From Desulfobotulus pelophilus (GTDB taxonomy: Bacteria > Desulfobacterota > Desulfobacteria > Desulfobacterales > ASO4-4), in assembly GCF_026155325.1 (NCBI RefSeq), contig NZ_JAPFPW010000013.1:1-64000 (forward strand): a stretch of 64,000 nucleotides of DNA. Reading direction: 5' to 3'. Both the position numbers and the translations under genes were made by a program. Positions 1-9,121 of this stretch are shown here, piece by piece. Within the stretch, counting starts at the first letter, position 1; every line of letters begins with the position of its first letter. The notes under the pieces are model-generated. The model saw only the letters and a program-made list of their open reading frames with translations, did no database searches and was not told the DNA's origin.

Positions 1-187
1 TGGTTGGATGATAACTTTGGTGTCCGATATTTTCAACTTACCCCAGTATGCCTTGTGTCATATTGATTGCACCTCGTTGGTGATAGGTTTTGTTTGTCGC
101 AATCAATCTGTCATCCTGTTTTTACAGGATCAACGGGTTTTTTTGTTTTTTTTGATGAAAGATCAGGGTTGCCGGGGTTCTGTAAGG
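1..187. other. Intergenic left edge with inverted repeats
   Basis: No gene is supported in these 187 bases. There is an 8-bp perfect inverted repeat (TTGATTGC at 63-70, GCAATCAA at 99-106) and a 7-bp hairpin with a TTTT loop (ATCCTGT 113-119, ACAGGAT 124-130), followed a few bases later by a T-run. These could be transcription-termination structures for a gene left of the window or for the minus-strand amidase, but neither has a T-run placed directly after the stem. Confidence 0.35.
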
Positions 188-946
188 CTAGGGAGTCTGG
201 ATAAAGCTGTCTATGTGGTTGCGTACCCCTCTGGCTATGGCCTTCGCCAGGGCTTGCTGGTTGCCGGAATCCATTAGCCACAAAGCGTCCTGCGGTGATG
301 TGAGGTTGCCTGCTTCAATGAGTATGGCGGGCATGGTAAGGGGTTTGAGCATGAACATATCGGCCTGCTGGACACTTGTTTTTCTTGGAATTTCTCTGGA
401 GGTCAGGGCTTCCGCCAGAGATTGTGCCAGAAGAGCGCTCTGGCGGTTGTAGGGCAGGGCGCCATGGTCCCATAGCGGGGTGGCGGCTGCATCTGCACCG
501 GCCGGGTCAGGAGGCAGGTGGAAGATTCGGATGGAACCCGGAGACTGGCTGGATGCGGACCCTGTATGGAGGCTGATGAAAAGGTCTGCGCCGGATCGAT
601 TGGCGCTTTCAGCGCGCTGGACCATGTTCGGGTTGTTATCCCTCTCTCTGGTCATGATCAGGGTGCAGTGTTCCTTCAGTTCCTTCTGGATGGCGAGAGC
701 CAGCCGGAGAGTGATGGTCTTTTCCATCGCACCGGCCATGCCTTCCACGCCGACATCTCCGCCTCCGTGGCCAGGATCAAGAACCACAACCGGCTTACCT
801 GTTGTGGTGGAAAAATTTTTTGCTGTACCGGCGGCAGGGTAAAGGAAGCACGAGACAAACAGCAAAACAAAAAAAATATATTTGTTTCGGGTGTTTGCCC
901 TTGAGGTTTTGCAGTGCGTCTGGAAGTGGCTTTTTTCTTGACACAT
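188..946 (-). CDS. N-acetylmuramoyl-L-alanine amidase (Amidase_3)
   Basis: Zinc amidase that cleaves the bond between N-acetylmuramic acid and L-alanine in peptidoglycan, in the periplasm. The 252-residue product has a hydrophobic N-terminal segment (about residues 22-40) that looks like a signal peptide or anchor. The Amidase_3 catalytic domain follows: the zinc His in DPGHGG, a Glu in the GAMEKTITL segment, a second His in ISLHTG and the catalytic Glu in ILIEAGNL. It has no extra cell-wall-binding or AMIN domain, so it is a minimal form. The gene is monocistronic and divergent from tig. The ATG at 946 has only a weak ribosome site, so a start slightly downstream is possible. A plus-strand promoter for tig appears to overlap this start region. 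Confidence 0.85.
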   Translation of the reverse strand: MCQEKSHFQTHCKTSRANTRNKYIFFVLLFVSCFLYPAAGTAKNFSTTTGKPVVVLDPGHGGGDVGVEGMAGAMEKTITLRLALAIQKELKEHCTLIMTRERDNNPNMVQRAESANRSGADLFISLHTGSASSQSPGSIRIFHLPPDPAGADAAATPLWDHGALPYNRQSALLAQSLAEALTSREIPRKTSVQQADMFMLKPLTMPAILIEAGNLTSPQDALWLMDSGNQQALAKAIARGVRNHIDSFIQTP

Positions 947-966
947 ATGGATGTCGTGATTAAATT
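938..966 (+). promoter_or_regulatory. Candidate sigma-70 promoter upstream of tig
   Basis: A perfect -35 TTGACA at 938-943, a 17-base spacer, and a -10-like TAAATT at 961-966 (four of six matches). It reads toward tig and overlaps the start codon of the divergent amidase. If used, it gives a leader of roughly 310 nt before tig. Not experimentally supported. Confidence 0.4.
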
Positions 967-1285
967 TAAAAGATTGCTCTCAGCCTTGCCCTTATGCGGG
1001 TTGGGGCTGGTACTGTCCAAAGGTTAAATAGTAGGGTAAACATGTTGGTTCCGTCAAGCCGGACTTTGTCATGCACAGGGAACAGTGGGTATGAAAGTAT
1101 GTCGTGGGTCTAAAAATGTCTGAAACAATAAATGTTTTAGGCGTTTTTTGTTTTTTTATGGTAAAGGCAGTTTCGGGGTGGAATGGCCTGTATGCCCGCC
1201 CAGATTCCGGCGCAGAAAACCATTTTGGATTCGTTATCAGCAGGCCCCCATGGGCGCTTAGGGTTTTTACGAAGAAAGGATCATC
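947..1285. other. Gene-free leader between amidase and tig
   Basis: About 340 bases without a credible gene. Apart from the promoter-like TTGACA/TAAATT pair at its left edge I see no strong hairpin, repeat or riboswitch motif. It probably serves as the tig 5' leader. Confidence 0.4.
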
Positions 1286-2632
1286 ATGCAAGTTACGGTA
1301 GAAGATCTGAGCACGGTCAAAAAGACCCTGCACATTGAGATTCCAGGTGAAACGGTGGCCAAGGCAGTGGACGCCGCCTATCAGGATCTGAAGAAAACCG
1401 TGAAGATTAAGGGTTTCCGTCCCGGCAAGACACCCCGTTCCGTACTGGAGCGCATGTATAAAAAAGATGTTCACGCCGATGTTTCCCAAAAGCTGATTCA
1501 GGATGCATTTGTGGGCGCTGTGCGTGATAATAACCTGAACTTTATTGGTACTCCGGATATCGATGCACCAGATCTTGACGTCTTTAATGAAAAAGAACCT
1601 CTGAAGGTCGGCATTACTCTGGAGGTTCGGCCGGAAATTGGAGAAGTGGATTTTAAGGGCATTGCCATCCGTAAAACCCTGTACGCCTTCAGTGAAGAGG
1701 AGGTGGATGGTCAGATTGAAATGCTGCGTAGAAACCTTGCTAAAAAGGTGCCTATTACAGAGGAAAGACCTGCGAGAGCAGGAGATTTTGTCCTCATAGA
1801 CTATGAGGGCCGCCTTGTGGGTGGAGACGTCTTTGACGGGACCCCTGTAACGGAGAATCATGCCTACCTTCTCGGCCGGAATACCCTTTCTCCTGCCTTT
1901 GATGAAAATCTGGAGGGCATGGCTGTCGGTGAAACGCGTACCTTTGACGTCAGCTATGACGATCAGTATATCAACAAGGCCTTTGCAGGTAAAACCATCT
2001 CCTTTACGGTGACTCTGAAATCCATTCATGAGGAAATTCTTCCGGAGTTGGATGCTGATTTTGCCAAAAATTTTGGTGCCTTTGAAAGCGTGGAGGATAT
2101 CCGGGAAAAAATCAGGGAAAATCTGCAGCAGGGCTATGACAAACGCATTGAGCAGGAAGTGAATGAGCAGATTTTTTCAGAGCTTATAGGAAAAACCAGT
2201 TTTGAGGTTCCGGACGTCATGGTAAACTATGAGCTGGAGGGAATTCTGGAAGAGGCGGAAAGGGCTTTTTCTGCCAATGGGGTTACCTTTGAGCAGCTGG
2301 GTCAGACGCGGGAAACTCTGGCGGATGAATATCGTGAGCTTGCGGAAAAGCAGGTGCGTCGTCATCTGATTCTGGGGGCCATCATCCATCAGGAAAAACT
2401 GAGTCTGGACAAAGATGAGGTTGAGGCTGGACTTGAGGAGCTGGCCAGAAATTTCAACCAGCCTGTGGATCTTATCCGTGGTTTTTATGAGAGCAACCCG
2501 GAAAAACTTGAATTTTTACAGCATACCCTGCTTGAAAAAAAGGCCATACAGCTTATTTTAGAAAATAGTGTTATTGAAGAGGTTGCCCCTGAAGCGGTTG
2601 AGGCTGCGGATGATGAGGGTGCTGAAGCCTGA
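1286..2632 (+). CDS. tig: Trigger factor
   Basis: Ribosome-associated chaperone with peptidyl-prolyl isomerase activity that meets nascent chains at the exit tunnel. The 448-residue length is normal for the family. The N-terminal ribosome-binding domain carries the signature GFRPGKTPRSVLE at about residues 43-55. An FKBP-like domain follows (about 150-240, with the stretch GDFVLIDYEGRLVGG), then the helical C-terminal chaperone arms and an acidic tail. A good ribosome site (GAAAGGA) precedes the ATG at 1286. It is the first gene of the tig-clpP-clpX-lon block, the classic order, so newly made proteins meet their chaperone and proteases from one locus. Confidence 0.97.
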   Translation: MQVTVEDLSTVKKTLHIEIPGETVAKAVDAAYQDLKKTVKIKGFRPGKTPRSVLERMYKKDVHADVSQKLIQDAFVGAVRDNNLNFIGTPDIDAPDLDVFNEKEPLKVGITLEVRPEIGEVDFKGIAIRKTLYAFSEEEVDGQIEMLRRNLAKKVPITEERPARAGDFVLIDYEGRLVGGDVFDGTPVTENHAYLLGRNTLSPAFDENLEGMAVGETRTFDVSYDDQYINKAFAGKTISFTVTLKSIHEEILPELDADFAKNFGAFESVEDIREKIRENLQQGYDKRIEQEVNEQIFSELIGKTSFEVPDVMVNYELEGILEEAERAFSANGVTFEQLGQTRETLADEYRELAEKQVRRHLILGAIIHQEKLSLDKDEVEAGLEELARNFNQPVDLIRGFYESNPEKLEFLQHTLLEKKAIQLILENSVIEEVAPEAVEAADDEGAEA

Positions 2633-2716
2633 TGATTTTGCCCGTGCGGAAGGGGTCTGCCCCTTCCGGTGTATCATGCAGATATCGGGCCTAACAGGGA
2701 GAAAAGGGAGGTCGTC

Positions 2717-3334
2717 GTGCCGCTGATTCCCATGGTTGTGGAACAAAGCAGCAGAGGCGAGAGAGCATACGATATTTATTCGCGGCTTCTCAAGGATCGT
2801 ATTGTTTTCCTCGGTTCCGCAGTAAATGACGAGATTGCCAATCTCATTGTGGCCCAGTTGCTGTTTCTTGAGTCCGAAGATCCGGAAAAAGAAATCAATT
2901 TTTATATTAACTCTCCCGGCGGTGTGGTAACGGCCGGCATGGCCATTTATGACACCATGCAGTATATTAAGCCGGATGTGGTCACGGTGTGTATCGGTCA
3001 GGCAGCCAGCATGGGGGCCCTTCTTCTGGCTGCGGGGGCTGATGGTAAGCGGTATGCCCTGCCCCATTCCCGTATCATGATCCATCAGCCTCTGGGTGGA
3101 GCCCAGGGACAGGCTTCGGATATTCAGATTCAGGCTCGTGAAATTTTAAGAATTAAAGATACGCTGAATCATATTCTTGCCAGACATACCAAGAGGGATC
3201 TTGCGTCCATTGAAGCGGATACGGACCGGGATCATTTTATGAGTGGTGAGGAAGCCAAAGCTTACGGCATTGTCGACCATGTGGTGGCCAGCCGGGATGA
3301 TCTTGCGGCTATTATCGAAAAAACGGAGGGCTAA
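2717..3334 (+). CDS. clpP: ATP-dependent Clp protease proteolytic subunit
   Basis: Serine peptidase that forms the tetradecameric chamber of the ClpXP protease. I chose the GTG at 2717, which follows a clear GGGAGG site and gives the standard N-terminus PLIPMVVEQ; the open frame extends upstream to 2669. The resulting 205-residue protein shows the catalytic triad Ser98 (GQAASMGAL), His123 ([10 protein letters not shown]) and Asp172 (DRDHFMS) at the same numbers as in the well-studied enzymes. clpX starts at the base directly after its stop codon, so the two are translationally coupled and made in step. Confidence 0.97.
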   Translation: MPLIPMVVEQSSRGERAYDIYSRLLKDRIVFLGSAVNDEIANLIVAQLLFLESEDPEKEINFYINSPGGVVTAGMAIYDTMQYIKPDVVTVCIGQAASMGALLLAAGADGKRYALPHSRIMIHQPLGGAQGQASDIQIQAREILRIKDTLNHILARHTKRDLASIEADTDRDHFMSGEEAKAYGIVDHVVASRDDLAAIIEKTEG

Positions 3335-4588
3335 ATGACGGATAACGGCGATACCGGGGACAAGCTTTACTGCTCGTTCTGCGGCAAAAGCCAGAAGGAT
3401 GTCCGGAAGCTCATCGCAGGTCCTGCTGTCTATATCTGTGACGAATGCATCCAGCTGTGCAGTGAGATCATAGAAGAAGAAGGGGAAAAATCTCCGGAAG
3501 CTCCTGAGCATCTGCTGACGCCCAAGGAAGTCAAGGATCGGCTGGATGATTATGTGATCGAGCAGGATGCGGCCAAGAAAACGCTGGCGGTTGCGGTAAG
3601 AAATCATTACCGCAGGCTGGAATCCGCAAGCGGACAGAGCGCCCATGATGAGGTGGAAATTCAGAAAAGTAACATCCTTCTCATTGGTCCCACGGGTAGC
3701 GGCAAGACTCTTCTGGCACAGACACTGGCCCGCTTTCTGGATGTACCCTTCACCATAGCGGATGCTACCACCCTTACGGAAGCGGGTTATGTTGGAGAGG
3801 ATGTGGAAAATATCATCCTCTCTTTGCTGCAGAATGCTGAGTATGACGTGGAGCGTGCTCAGCGTGGCATTGTTTATATTGATGAGATTGACAAGATTGC
3901 ATCCCGTGGAGACAACCCTTCCATTACCCGTGATGTGTCCGGGGAAGGTGTGCAGCAGGCCCTTTTAAAGATTATTGAGGGAACCACAGCCAGTGTTCCT
4001 CCCAAGGGAGGCCGCAAGCACCCGCAGCAGGATTTTGTGAAGGTGGATACCTCCAACATTCTTTTTATCTGTGGGGGAACGTTCACAGGGCTGGATAAGA
4101 TTGTTCAGCGGCGTATAGGTCAGAAATCCATGGGGTTTGGAGCCAAGATTACCAAACCGGGAGACAAGTCTGCCTCTGAGTTGCTGCACTTGGCAGAAGT
4201 GGAAGATCTGGTGAAGTTTGGCCTGATTCCGGAATTTCTGGGGCGACTTCCCGTGATTGCCATCCTTGAGGAGCTGAAGGAAGATGCTCTTGTTAAGATT
4301 CTGCAGGAACCCAAGAATGCACTGGTCAAGCAGTTTCAGAAGCTGTTCTCTTTTGAGGGCGTGAGCCTGCGTTTTACGGATGGAGCCCTGGTAGCCATTG
4401 CCAAAGAGGCTGTCCGCAGAAAGTCGGGAGCAAGGGGGCTCAGGGCCATTCTTGAAAATATCATGCTGGACATCATGTACGAGATTCCATCCCTGGAAAA
4501 TGTGAAGGAATGTGTAATCAGTGAAGAAGTGGTTCTGAACAAGGAGGAGCCCATTCTTTTATATGCACAGTCCAAACAGCAGGCATAG
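3335..4588 (+). CDS. clpX: ATP-dependent Clp protease ATPase subunit ClpX
   Basis: AAA+ unfoldase that selects substrates and threads them into ClpP. The 417-residue protein has the N-terminal zinc-binding domain (CSFCGKSQ with CDECIQLC, about residues 13-41), Walker A GPTGSGKT, Walker [10 protein letters not shown], and the C-terminal small domain with sensor 2 in [11 protein letters not shown]. Its ATG abuts the clpP stop with no intergenic base; the ribosome site lies inside the end of clpP. A weak hairpin follows the stop, before lon. Confidence 0.97.
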   Translation: MTDNGDTGDKLYCSFCGKSQKDVRKLIAGPAVYICDECIQLCSEIIEEEGEKSPEAPEHLLTPKEVKDRLDDYVIEQDAAKKTLAVAVRNHYRRLESASGQSAHDEVEIQKSNILLIGPTGSGKTLLAQTLARFLDVPFTIADATTLTEAGYVGEDVENIILSLLQNAEYDVERAQRGIVYIDEIDKIASRGDNPSITRDVSGEGVQQALLKIIEGTTASVPPKGGRKHPQQDFVKVDTSNILFICGGTFTGLDKIVQRRIGQKSMGFGAKITKPGDKSASELLHLAEVEDLVKFGLIPEFLGRLPVIAILEELKEDALVKILQEPKNALVKQFQKLFSFEGVSLRFTDGALVAIAKEAVRRKSGARGLRAILENIMLDIMYEIPSLENVKECVISEEVVLNKEEPILLYAQSKQQA

Positions 4589-4613
4589 GGCAGAAACAGG
4601 AGCAAGGGTTTTG

Positions 4614-4652
4614 GGCCGCAGTCTTTCCCGCTGCGGTCTGAAGCCTTTTTTT
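4614..4652 (+). terminator. Weak terminator-like hairpin between clpX and lon
   Basis: An 8-bp stem with one G-U pair (GGCCGCAG at 4614-4621 with CTGCGGTC at 4631-4638), a 9-nt loop, and a run of seven T at 4646-4652. The T-run begins seven bases after the stem, so it is an imperfect terminator. It could attenuate read-through into lon. Confidence 0.35.
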
Positions 4653-4735
4653 GTGCCCTGTGTGTCCATAATCTTTTTCCCGGGATATGAGCATGTTTCA
4701 TTTTTCCGGGTGTTTTTAATCCGAGGATGACAGAT

Positions 4736-7081
4736 ATGGCGGTATTGACGCTTCCCCTGCTTCCACTGCGGGATATGGTGCTTTTTCCCCACATGGTAGC
4801 CCCTCTTTTTGTTGGCCGAAAAAAATCGATTCATGCCCTTTCTGCGGCCATGAATGATGACCGGCGGGTATTTCTTACGTCTCAGGCCGAAGCGAACGTG
4901 GATGATCCTGAAGAAAAGGATCTGGCAGCGGTGGGTTGTGTGGGGCGGGTTCTGCAGCTCCTGAAGCTCCCTGATGGAACGGTGAAGGCCCTTGTTGAAG
5001 GAGATTGCCGGGCTCGGATGCTGGCCTGTGAGGAGACGGAGGAAGGTTTTTTTCGCGTTGAGGTAGAGAGCCTTGAGGATACGGGCGTTCAGCCTTCAGA
5101 GGCTCAGGCTCTGGTCCGTGCGGTGATGGAAAGTTACCGGGAATATGCCAGTGTGAACAAAAAAACATCTTCGGAAACGCTGGATGCCATTGAGGCAATT
5201 CTGGATCCTTCCCATCTCAGTGATGCCGTTGCTGCCCAGTTCAGTTTTAAGATCAGTGACAAACAGCAGCTCCTTGAAACCGAAAATCTGTCGGAACGGA
5301 TGTTACTTCTGGTGAATCTGATCCGGACGGAAACGGAAATCTTTACCATGGATCAGAAGATTCGATCCCGGGTAAAAAAGCAGATGGAAAAAAATCAGCG
5401 CCATTACTATCTCAATGAGCAGATCCGGGCCATACGTAAAGAGATGGGAGATGCGGAAGATGCTCTGGAAGAAATAGAAGTTCTTGAAGGTCGCCTGGAG
5501 GAAAAGCAACCTTCGGAAGAGGCGGAGGCCAAGGTCAGGGCGGAGATTCGTAAGCTTAAAATGATGTCTCCGATGTCTGCGGAGGCTACTGTGGTGCGCA
5601 ATTATGTGGATTGGATTCTGGACCTTCCGTGGAATGAGCTTTCAGAGCTGTCTTCGGATCTGGATGAGGCCGAAGGTGTTTTGAATGCCGATCATTATGG
5701 TTTGGAAAAGCCTAAGGAACGGATTCTGGAATATTTGGCTGTACAGAGCCTTGTACAGAAAATCAGGGGGCCTATTCTCTGCTTTGTGGGTCCTCCGGGT
5801 GTGGGAAAAACATCTCTGGCGCGGAGTGTAGCCCGGGCAACGGGTCGTGAATACGTACGGCTTTCTCTTGGCGGTGTTCGTGACGAGGCGGAAATCCGTG
5901 GGCACCGCCGCACTTACATTGGAGCCATGCCTGGGAAAATTATCCAGTGTCTTAAAAAAGCTGGAACCCGAAATCCGGTTTTCTGTCTGGATGAAGTGGA
6001 TAAGATGAGCATGGATTTCAGGGGCGATCCGTCAGCAGCTCTTCTGGAGGTGCTGGATCCGGAACAGAACGCCACATTCAATGATCACTATCTGGATCTG
6101 GACTATGACCTTTCGGAAATTCTGTTTATCACCACAGCCAACACTCTCCATGATATTCCTCTTCCTCTGCAGGACCGTATGGAGATTATCCGTATTTCCG
6201 GTTATACGGAAATTGAAAAATATCACATAGCAAAAGAGCACCTGATTCCCAAGCAGATTGTCCGGCATGGTCTGGAGGCGCCCCAGATTCATTTTACCCG
6301 TAATGCGGTATATCATATTATCCGGCATCATACCCGGGAGGCGGGCGTGCGGAATCTGGAACGTGAGCTGGCTTCTGTCTGCAGAAAGGTAGCCCGGGAT
6401 CTTGTGCGGGGGTCTGGAAAGCCGCCTTTTTCCATTGATGTGGCGGCCGTGCGGAAATATCTGGGAGCAGATCAGTACCGGTTTGGCCGGGTAGAAAAAG
6501 AGCACTATGTGGGTACGGTTACCGGCTTGGCCTGGACACAGACCGGTGGTGAGCTGCTTACCATAGAAACCGTGCTGATGCCGGGTAAGGGCGAGGTGAC
6601 GGTTACGGGTAAGCTTGGGGATGTCATGAAGGAATCCGCAAGGGCCGCCGTGAGCTATGTGCGCTTTCGAAGTGAGGACTTTGGGATTGATCCGGATTTT
6701 TATAAGGAAAAGGATTTGCATATTCATTTTCCTGAAGGTGCGGTACCCAAAGATGGTCCCAGTGCAGGTATCGCCATCTGTACGGCTCTGGTTTCTTCCC
6801 TTACGGGGAGGCCTGTGGACAGAAATGTGGCCATGACCGGAGAGATTACTTTGAGAGGGAGGGCGTTGCCTATCGGTGGTCTGCGGGAGAAAGTTCTTGC
6901 GGCCCACAGGGGAGGCATTGAAAAAATTCTGTTTCCTAAGGAAAACAGTAAGGATCTCAAAGATATACCGGCGTCCGTTTTGAGGAGTGTGCAGTTGATT
7001 TCCGTAAGCCATATGGATGAGGTACTGGAGCTGGCGTTGCTGCCACTGGAGCCGCAGAAAAAAAAGCGGAAGAAAATATAA
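4736..7081 (+). CDS. lon: ATP-dependent protease Lon
   Basis: Cytoplasmic AAA+ serine protease that degrades damaged and regulatory proteins. I chose ATG 4736 (N-terminus MAVLTLPLLPLRD) because GAGG at 4723-4726 is well spaced from it, while the ATG at 4727 abuts that site. The 781 residues contain the LON substrate-binding N-domain, a coiled-coil segment, Walker A GPPGVGKT, Walker B in VFCLDEVDKM, and the peptidase domain with catalytic Ser676 (KDGPSAGIA) and Lys719 (GGLREKVLA). The tail is lysine-rich (KKKRKK). It ends the tig-clp-lon block about 150 bases after clpX. Confidence 0.96.
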   Translation: MAVLTLPLLPLRDMVLFPHMVAPLFVGRKKSIHALSAAMNDDRRVFLTSQAEANVDDPEEKDLAAVGCVGRVLQLLKLPDGTVKALVEGDCRARMLACEETEEGFFRVEVESLEDTGVQPSEAQALVRAVMESYREYASVNKKTSSETLDAIEAILDPSHLSDAVAAQFSFKISDKQQLLETENLSERMLLLVNLIRTETEIFTMDQKIRSRVKKQMEKNQRHYYLNEQIRAIRKEMGDAEDALEEIEVLEGRLEEKQPSEEAEAKVRAEIRKLKMMSPMSAEATVVRNYVDWILDLPWNELSELSSDLDEAEGVLNADHYGLEKPKERILEYLAVQSLVQKIRGPILCFVGPPGVGKTSLARSVARATGREYVRLSLGGVRDEAEIRGHRRTYIGAMPGKIIQCLKKAGTRNPVFCLDEVDKMSMDFRGDPSAALLEVLDPEQNATFNDHYLDLDYDLSEILFITTANTLHDIPLPLQDRMEIIRISGYTEIEKYHIAKEHLIPKQIVRHGLEAPQIHFTRNAVYHIIRHHTREAGVRNLERELASVCRKVARDLVRGSGKPPFSIDVAAVRKYLGADQYRFGRVEKEHYVGTVTGLAWTQTGGELLTIETVLMPGKGEVTVTGKLGDVMKESARAAVSYVRFRSEDFGIDPDFYKEKDLHIHFPEGAVPKDGPSAGIAICTALVSSLTGRPVDRNVAMTGEITLRGRALPIGGLREKVLAAHRGGIEKILFPKENSKDLKDIPASVLRSVQLISVSHMDEVLELALLPLEPQKKKRKKI

Positions 7082-7097
7082 AAAGATGTTTTTTTGC

Positions 7098-7126
7098 TTG
7101 ACGGGGAAATGTCTTGCTGGTAGATA
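7098..7126 (+). promoter_or_regulatory. Promoter of the tRNA-Val/tRNA-Asp unit
   Basis: A -35 TTGACG at 7098-7103, exactly 17 bases, then a -10 TAGATA at 7121-7126, placed 36 bases before the first tRNA. Good match to a sigma-70 promoter. Confidence 0.55.
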
Positions 7127-7161
7127 GATCTCGCTTTTGTGATGGAAAGATTGTCACAAAG

Positions 7162-7237
7162 GGGCGAATAGCTCAGCTGGGAGAGCAACGGCCTTACAAG
7201 CCGTAGGTCACAGGTTCGATCCCTGTTTCGCCCACCA
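7162..7237 (+). tRNA. tRNA-Val (anticodon TAC)
   Basis: A 76-base cloverleaf: acceptor GGGCGAA pairs with TTCGCCC, D stem GCTC/GAGC, anticodon stem ACGGC/GCCGT with loop CTTACAA (anticodon TAC, reading GUA), T arm ACAGG-TTCGATC-CCTGT, and encoded CCA at 7235-7237. Seven bases separate it from tRNA-Asp, so both are probably cut from one transcript. Confidence 0.97.
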
Positions 7238-7244
7238 CCATCAA

Positions 7245-7321
<77 letters not shown>

Positions 7322-7330
7322 ACAAAAAAT

Positions 7331-7366
7331 AAAGACTTGCAGGCTACAAGCTGCAGGTCTTTTTTT
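7331..7366 (+). terminator. Rho-independent terminator of the tRNA unit
   Basis: A 12-bp stem with one G-U pair (AAAGACTTGCAG at 7331-7342, CTGCAGGTCTTT at 7351-7362), an 8-nt loop, and a T-run continuing to 7366. Confidence 0.85.
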
Positions 7367-7367
7367 A

Positions 7368-7406
7368 TTCCCTTCCTTTATTCCCTTCCTTTATTCCCTT
7401 CCTTTA
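7368..7406. repeat. Three tandem copies of a 13-bp repeat
   Basis: The unit TTCCCTTCCTTTA occurs three times with no change at 7368-7380, 7381-7393 and 7394-7406, directly after the tRNA terminator. Such a perfect short tandem array is likely to vary in copy number between strains. Confidence 0.9.
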
Positions 7407-7839
7407 TCCCGTCTATGTCATTCACGTTATGGCTCTCTGTGTTCTGTCCATTAGGGGCTCTGCTTGTCTTTCAAATAGTTTTTGTTTCTTATTTCTTGAT
7501 TTTTGATGTTGGTATTTTCTACAATACACTAGGTGAGAGGCGGACTAGAGGCCAAATGTTTCATGGAAGCACCCCTGTCTGTACGGGCGCTGAATGACAG
7601 TACCCTGTGTGAGAGGTCGCGAGCATGAAAGGAGCCATGCTGTAGATAAAGTGTATTGGGTTCTCTTTTCTCTATCCGGCAGGGAAGTCCCCGGATTCAG
7701 TGCATGAATAAAATGACGTAAAGGCTTGCGTTTTAATTGTCGAGAGCCCGTCATGTCCGGAGTTCCTGATGGTAAGATTTTTGCTGCAAAAAAAATAAAC
7801 GTTCGGAAAGGTTTTGCTGACTTCACCAAGGAGGTTTCC
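7407..7839. other. Gene-free structured leader upstream of usp
   Basis: About 430 bases with no credible gene. A long-range 9-bp perfect stem (CAATACACT at 7522-7530 with AGTGTATTG at 7650-7658) encloses about 120 nt. Inside it a 6-bp hairpin (AGCATG 7622-7627, CATGCT 7636-7641) has the loop AAAGGAGC. A second hairpin downstream (ATCCGG 7674-7679, CCGGAT 7691-7696) has GGGA in its loop. Loops exposing GGA resemble CsrA/RsmA sites. It may be a structured RNA or the usp leader. Confidence 0.3.
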
Positions 7840-8346
7840 ATGTACCATTCCATTAAAAAAGTTCTTTATGCCACAGATCTTTCGGAAACAGCCCGGGATG
7901 CCATGCGCTATGCTGTGAGTCTTACGGGCCGATACGGCGCAGAAATGTCAAGTCTCCATGTCATACCGGATATCTACGAGGAAATGACACTTTCTACCGG
8001 TATTGATATGGATCTCTATTTTGGTATTGACAGGTGGCGGTCCCTGACCAATGAGCGTCTTGCTGGTGCAAAGGATGCGGTTCTGGAACGCATCCGGGAA
8101 ACCTGCCTGGAGCTGAAGGGCGAAGTGGGTGACTGTCTGGCTTCATGCGAGAGTGTGATGGTAAAGGTTGGTCATCCCGTCAAAACCATCATTGATACGG
8201 CCGTTGAAGGAGGCTATGATGTTGTGGTTATGGGGACCCGGGGGCACAGCAAGTTTGAGGACCTGCTTCTCGGCAGTACGGCCAACGGAGTTATTCGTCG
8301 TTGCCCTGTTCCTGTTCTCGTTGTCAGGCTTGAGCCGCCGGTGTAG
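7840..8346 (+). CDS. Universal stress protein (UspA family)
   Basis: Cytoplasmic nucleotide-binding stress protein; UspA members are made under starvation and redox stress. The ATG at 7840 follows an excellent AAGGAGG site; the open frame reaches further upstream to 7726 but without one. The 168 residues show the Rossmann-like fold opening KKVLYATDLSETA and the ATP-binding pattern G-2x-G-9x-G-(S/T) in GTRGHSKFEDLLLGSTA near the C-terminus, so it belongs to the ATP-binding subgroup. It is a single gene with a long structured 5' region. Confidence 0.9.
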   Translation: MYHSIKKVLYATDLSETARDAMRYAVSLTGRYGAEMSSLHVIPDIYEEMTLSTGIDMDLYFGIDRWRSLTNERLAGAKDAVLERIRETCLELKGEVGDCLASCESVMVKVGHPVKTIIDTAVEGGYDVVVMGTRGHSKFEDLLLGSTANGVIRRCPVPVLVVRLEPPV

Positions 8347-8436
8347 TTTCTGGTTTGTATGTCGCCCGTGGTTATGGGCGGCATGAAAAACGGAGTAAAA
8401 AGATCATTACATTTTTCAGATGAAAAAGGGAGAATC

Positions 8437-9042
8437 ATGAAACGTTTTGGATTGGGTTGTGCGCTGTTGATTTTGCTTGCCGCCATACCTGCCTATGCTG
8501 GTTTTGGTGCTTCTTTGTACGTGAATCAGTCCAGTGTTGCTGGTTCTCTGATGGCGGATATGGATACGGGAACCGGATACGGTGCCATGGCCCTTGGTGC
8601 GGAAGGGGTTTATAAAGATGATGATTTTACAATGCTTTCCGGTATTTTTGCCGTAAAGAATGACAACTTCATGCCGGGAATCCGGTATCTTGTTGGTTTT
8701 AAAGGTTTTTATCTGGATGCAGAAAAAAGCGGCGGGCATCTGGATAATTCGGCAACCGGCCTCGCTTTTCTTTTCGGTATGGGGTATGAGCTGGATGCGG
8801 GGCTGAATCCATTGCCCATCCCAGTCAGCGTAGATGGCCAGCTTGCAGCTTCTCCCAAGCCTCTGACATGGCAGGAGGGTGAATATTATTGGGAGGCAAG
8901 GGCGGGACTTGGGTTCCATGTGCTGAGCAATGCCACCATCCGTCTTGATTTTCGGAGGCTTTCCGCCAAGTTTGAGGATAAGGGTCACAGCTGGTCCAAG
9001 GATGATTATAATGTGCTTCTGGGTTACGAAATTCGCTTTTAA
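8437..9042 (+). CDS. Outer-membrane beta-barrel protein, YfaZ-like
   Basis: The 201-residue product starts at ATG 8437 after an AAGGGAG site. It has a clear signal peptide (MKRFGLGCALL through AYA, cleavage before GFG). The rest is alternating hydrophobic and polar short strands rich in Gly, Tyr and Phe, and the chain ends in aromatic IRF, the usual end of an outer-membrane barrel. The layout resembles the YfaZ family of small barrels of unknown function. No catalytic motif is visible. It is monocistronic with its own terminator. Confidence 0.65.
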   Translation: MKRFGLGCALLILLAAIPAYAGFGASLYVNQSSVAGSLMADMDTGTGYGAMALGAEGVYKDDDFTMLSGIFAVKNDNFMPGIRYLVGFKGFYLDAEKSGGHLDNSATGLAFLFGMGYELDAGLNPLPIPVSVDGQLAASPKPLTWQEGEYYWEARAGLGFHVLSNATIRLDFRRLSAKFEDKGHSWSKDDYNVLLGYEIRF

Positions 9043-9085
9043 GAGCTGTTGCTGATTGTTTTTTTGTGCAGGTAGCTACAGTGGC

Positions 9086-9121
9086 AAAAAAGGTCTTCCC
9101 GAAAGGGAAGGCTTTTTTTTT
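9086..9121 (+). terminator. Terminator after the YfaZ-like gene
   Basis: Stem CTTCCC/GGGAAG with a GAAA tetraloop, extended by A-rich and T-rich flanks, ending in nine T (9113-9121). A strong rho-independent terminator. Confidence 0.85.

Noticed and set aside
992-2029. 345-residue open frame on the minus strand
   Set aside because: It is the reverse shadow of tig, has no ribosome site and no family features.
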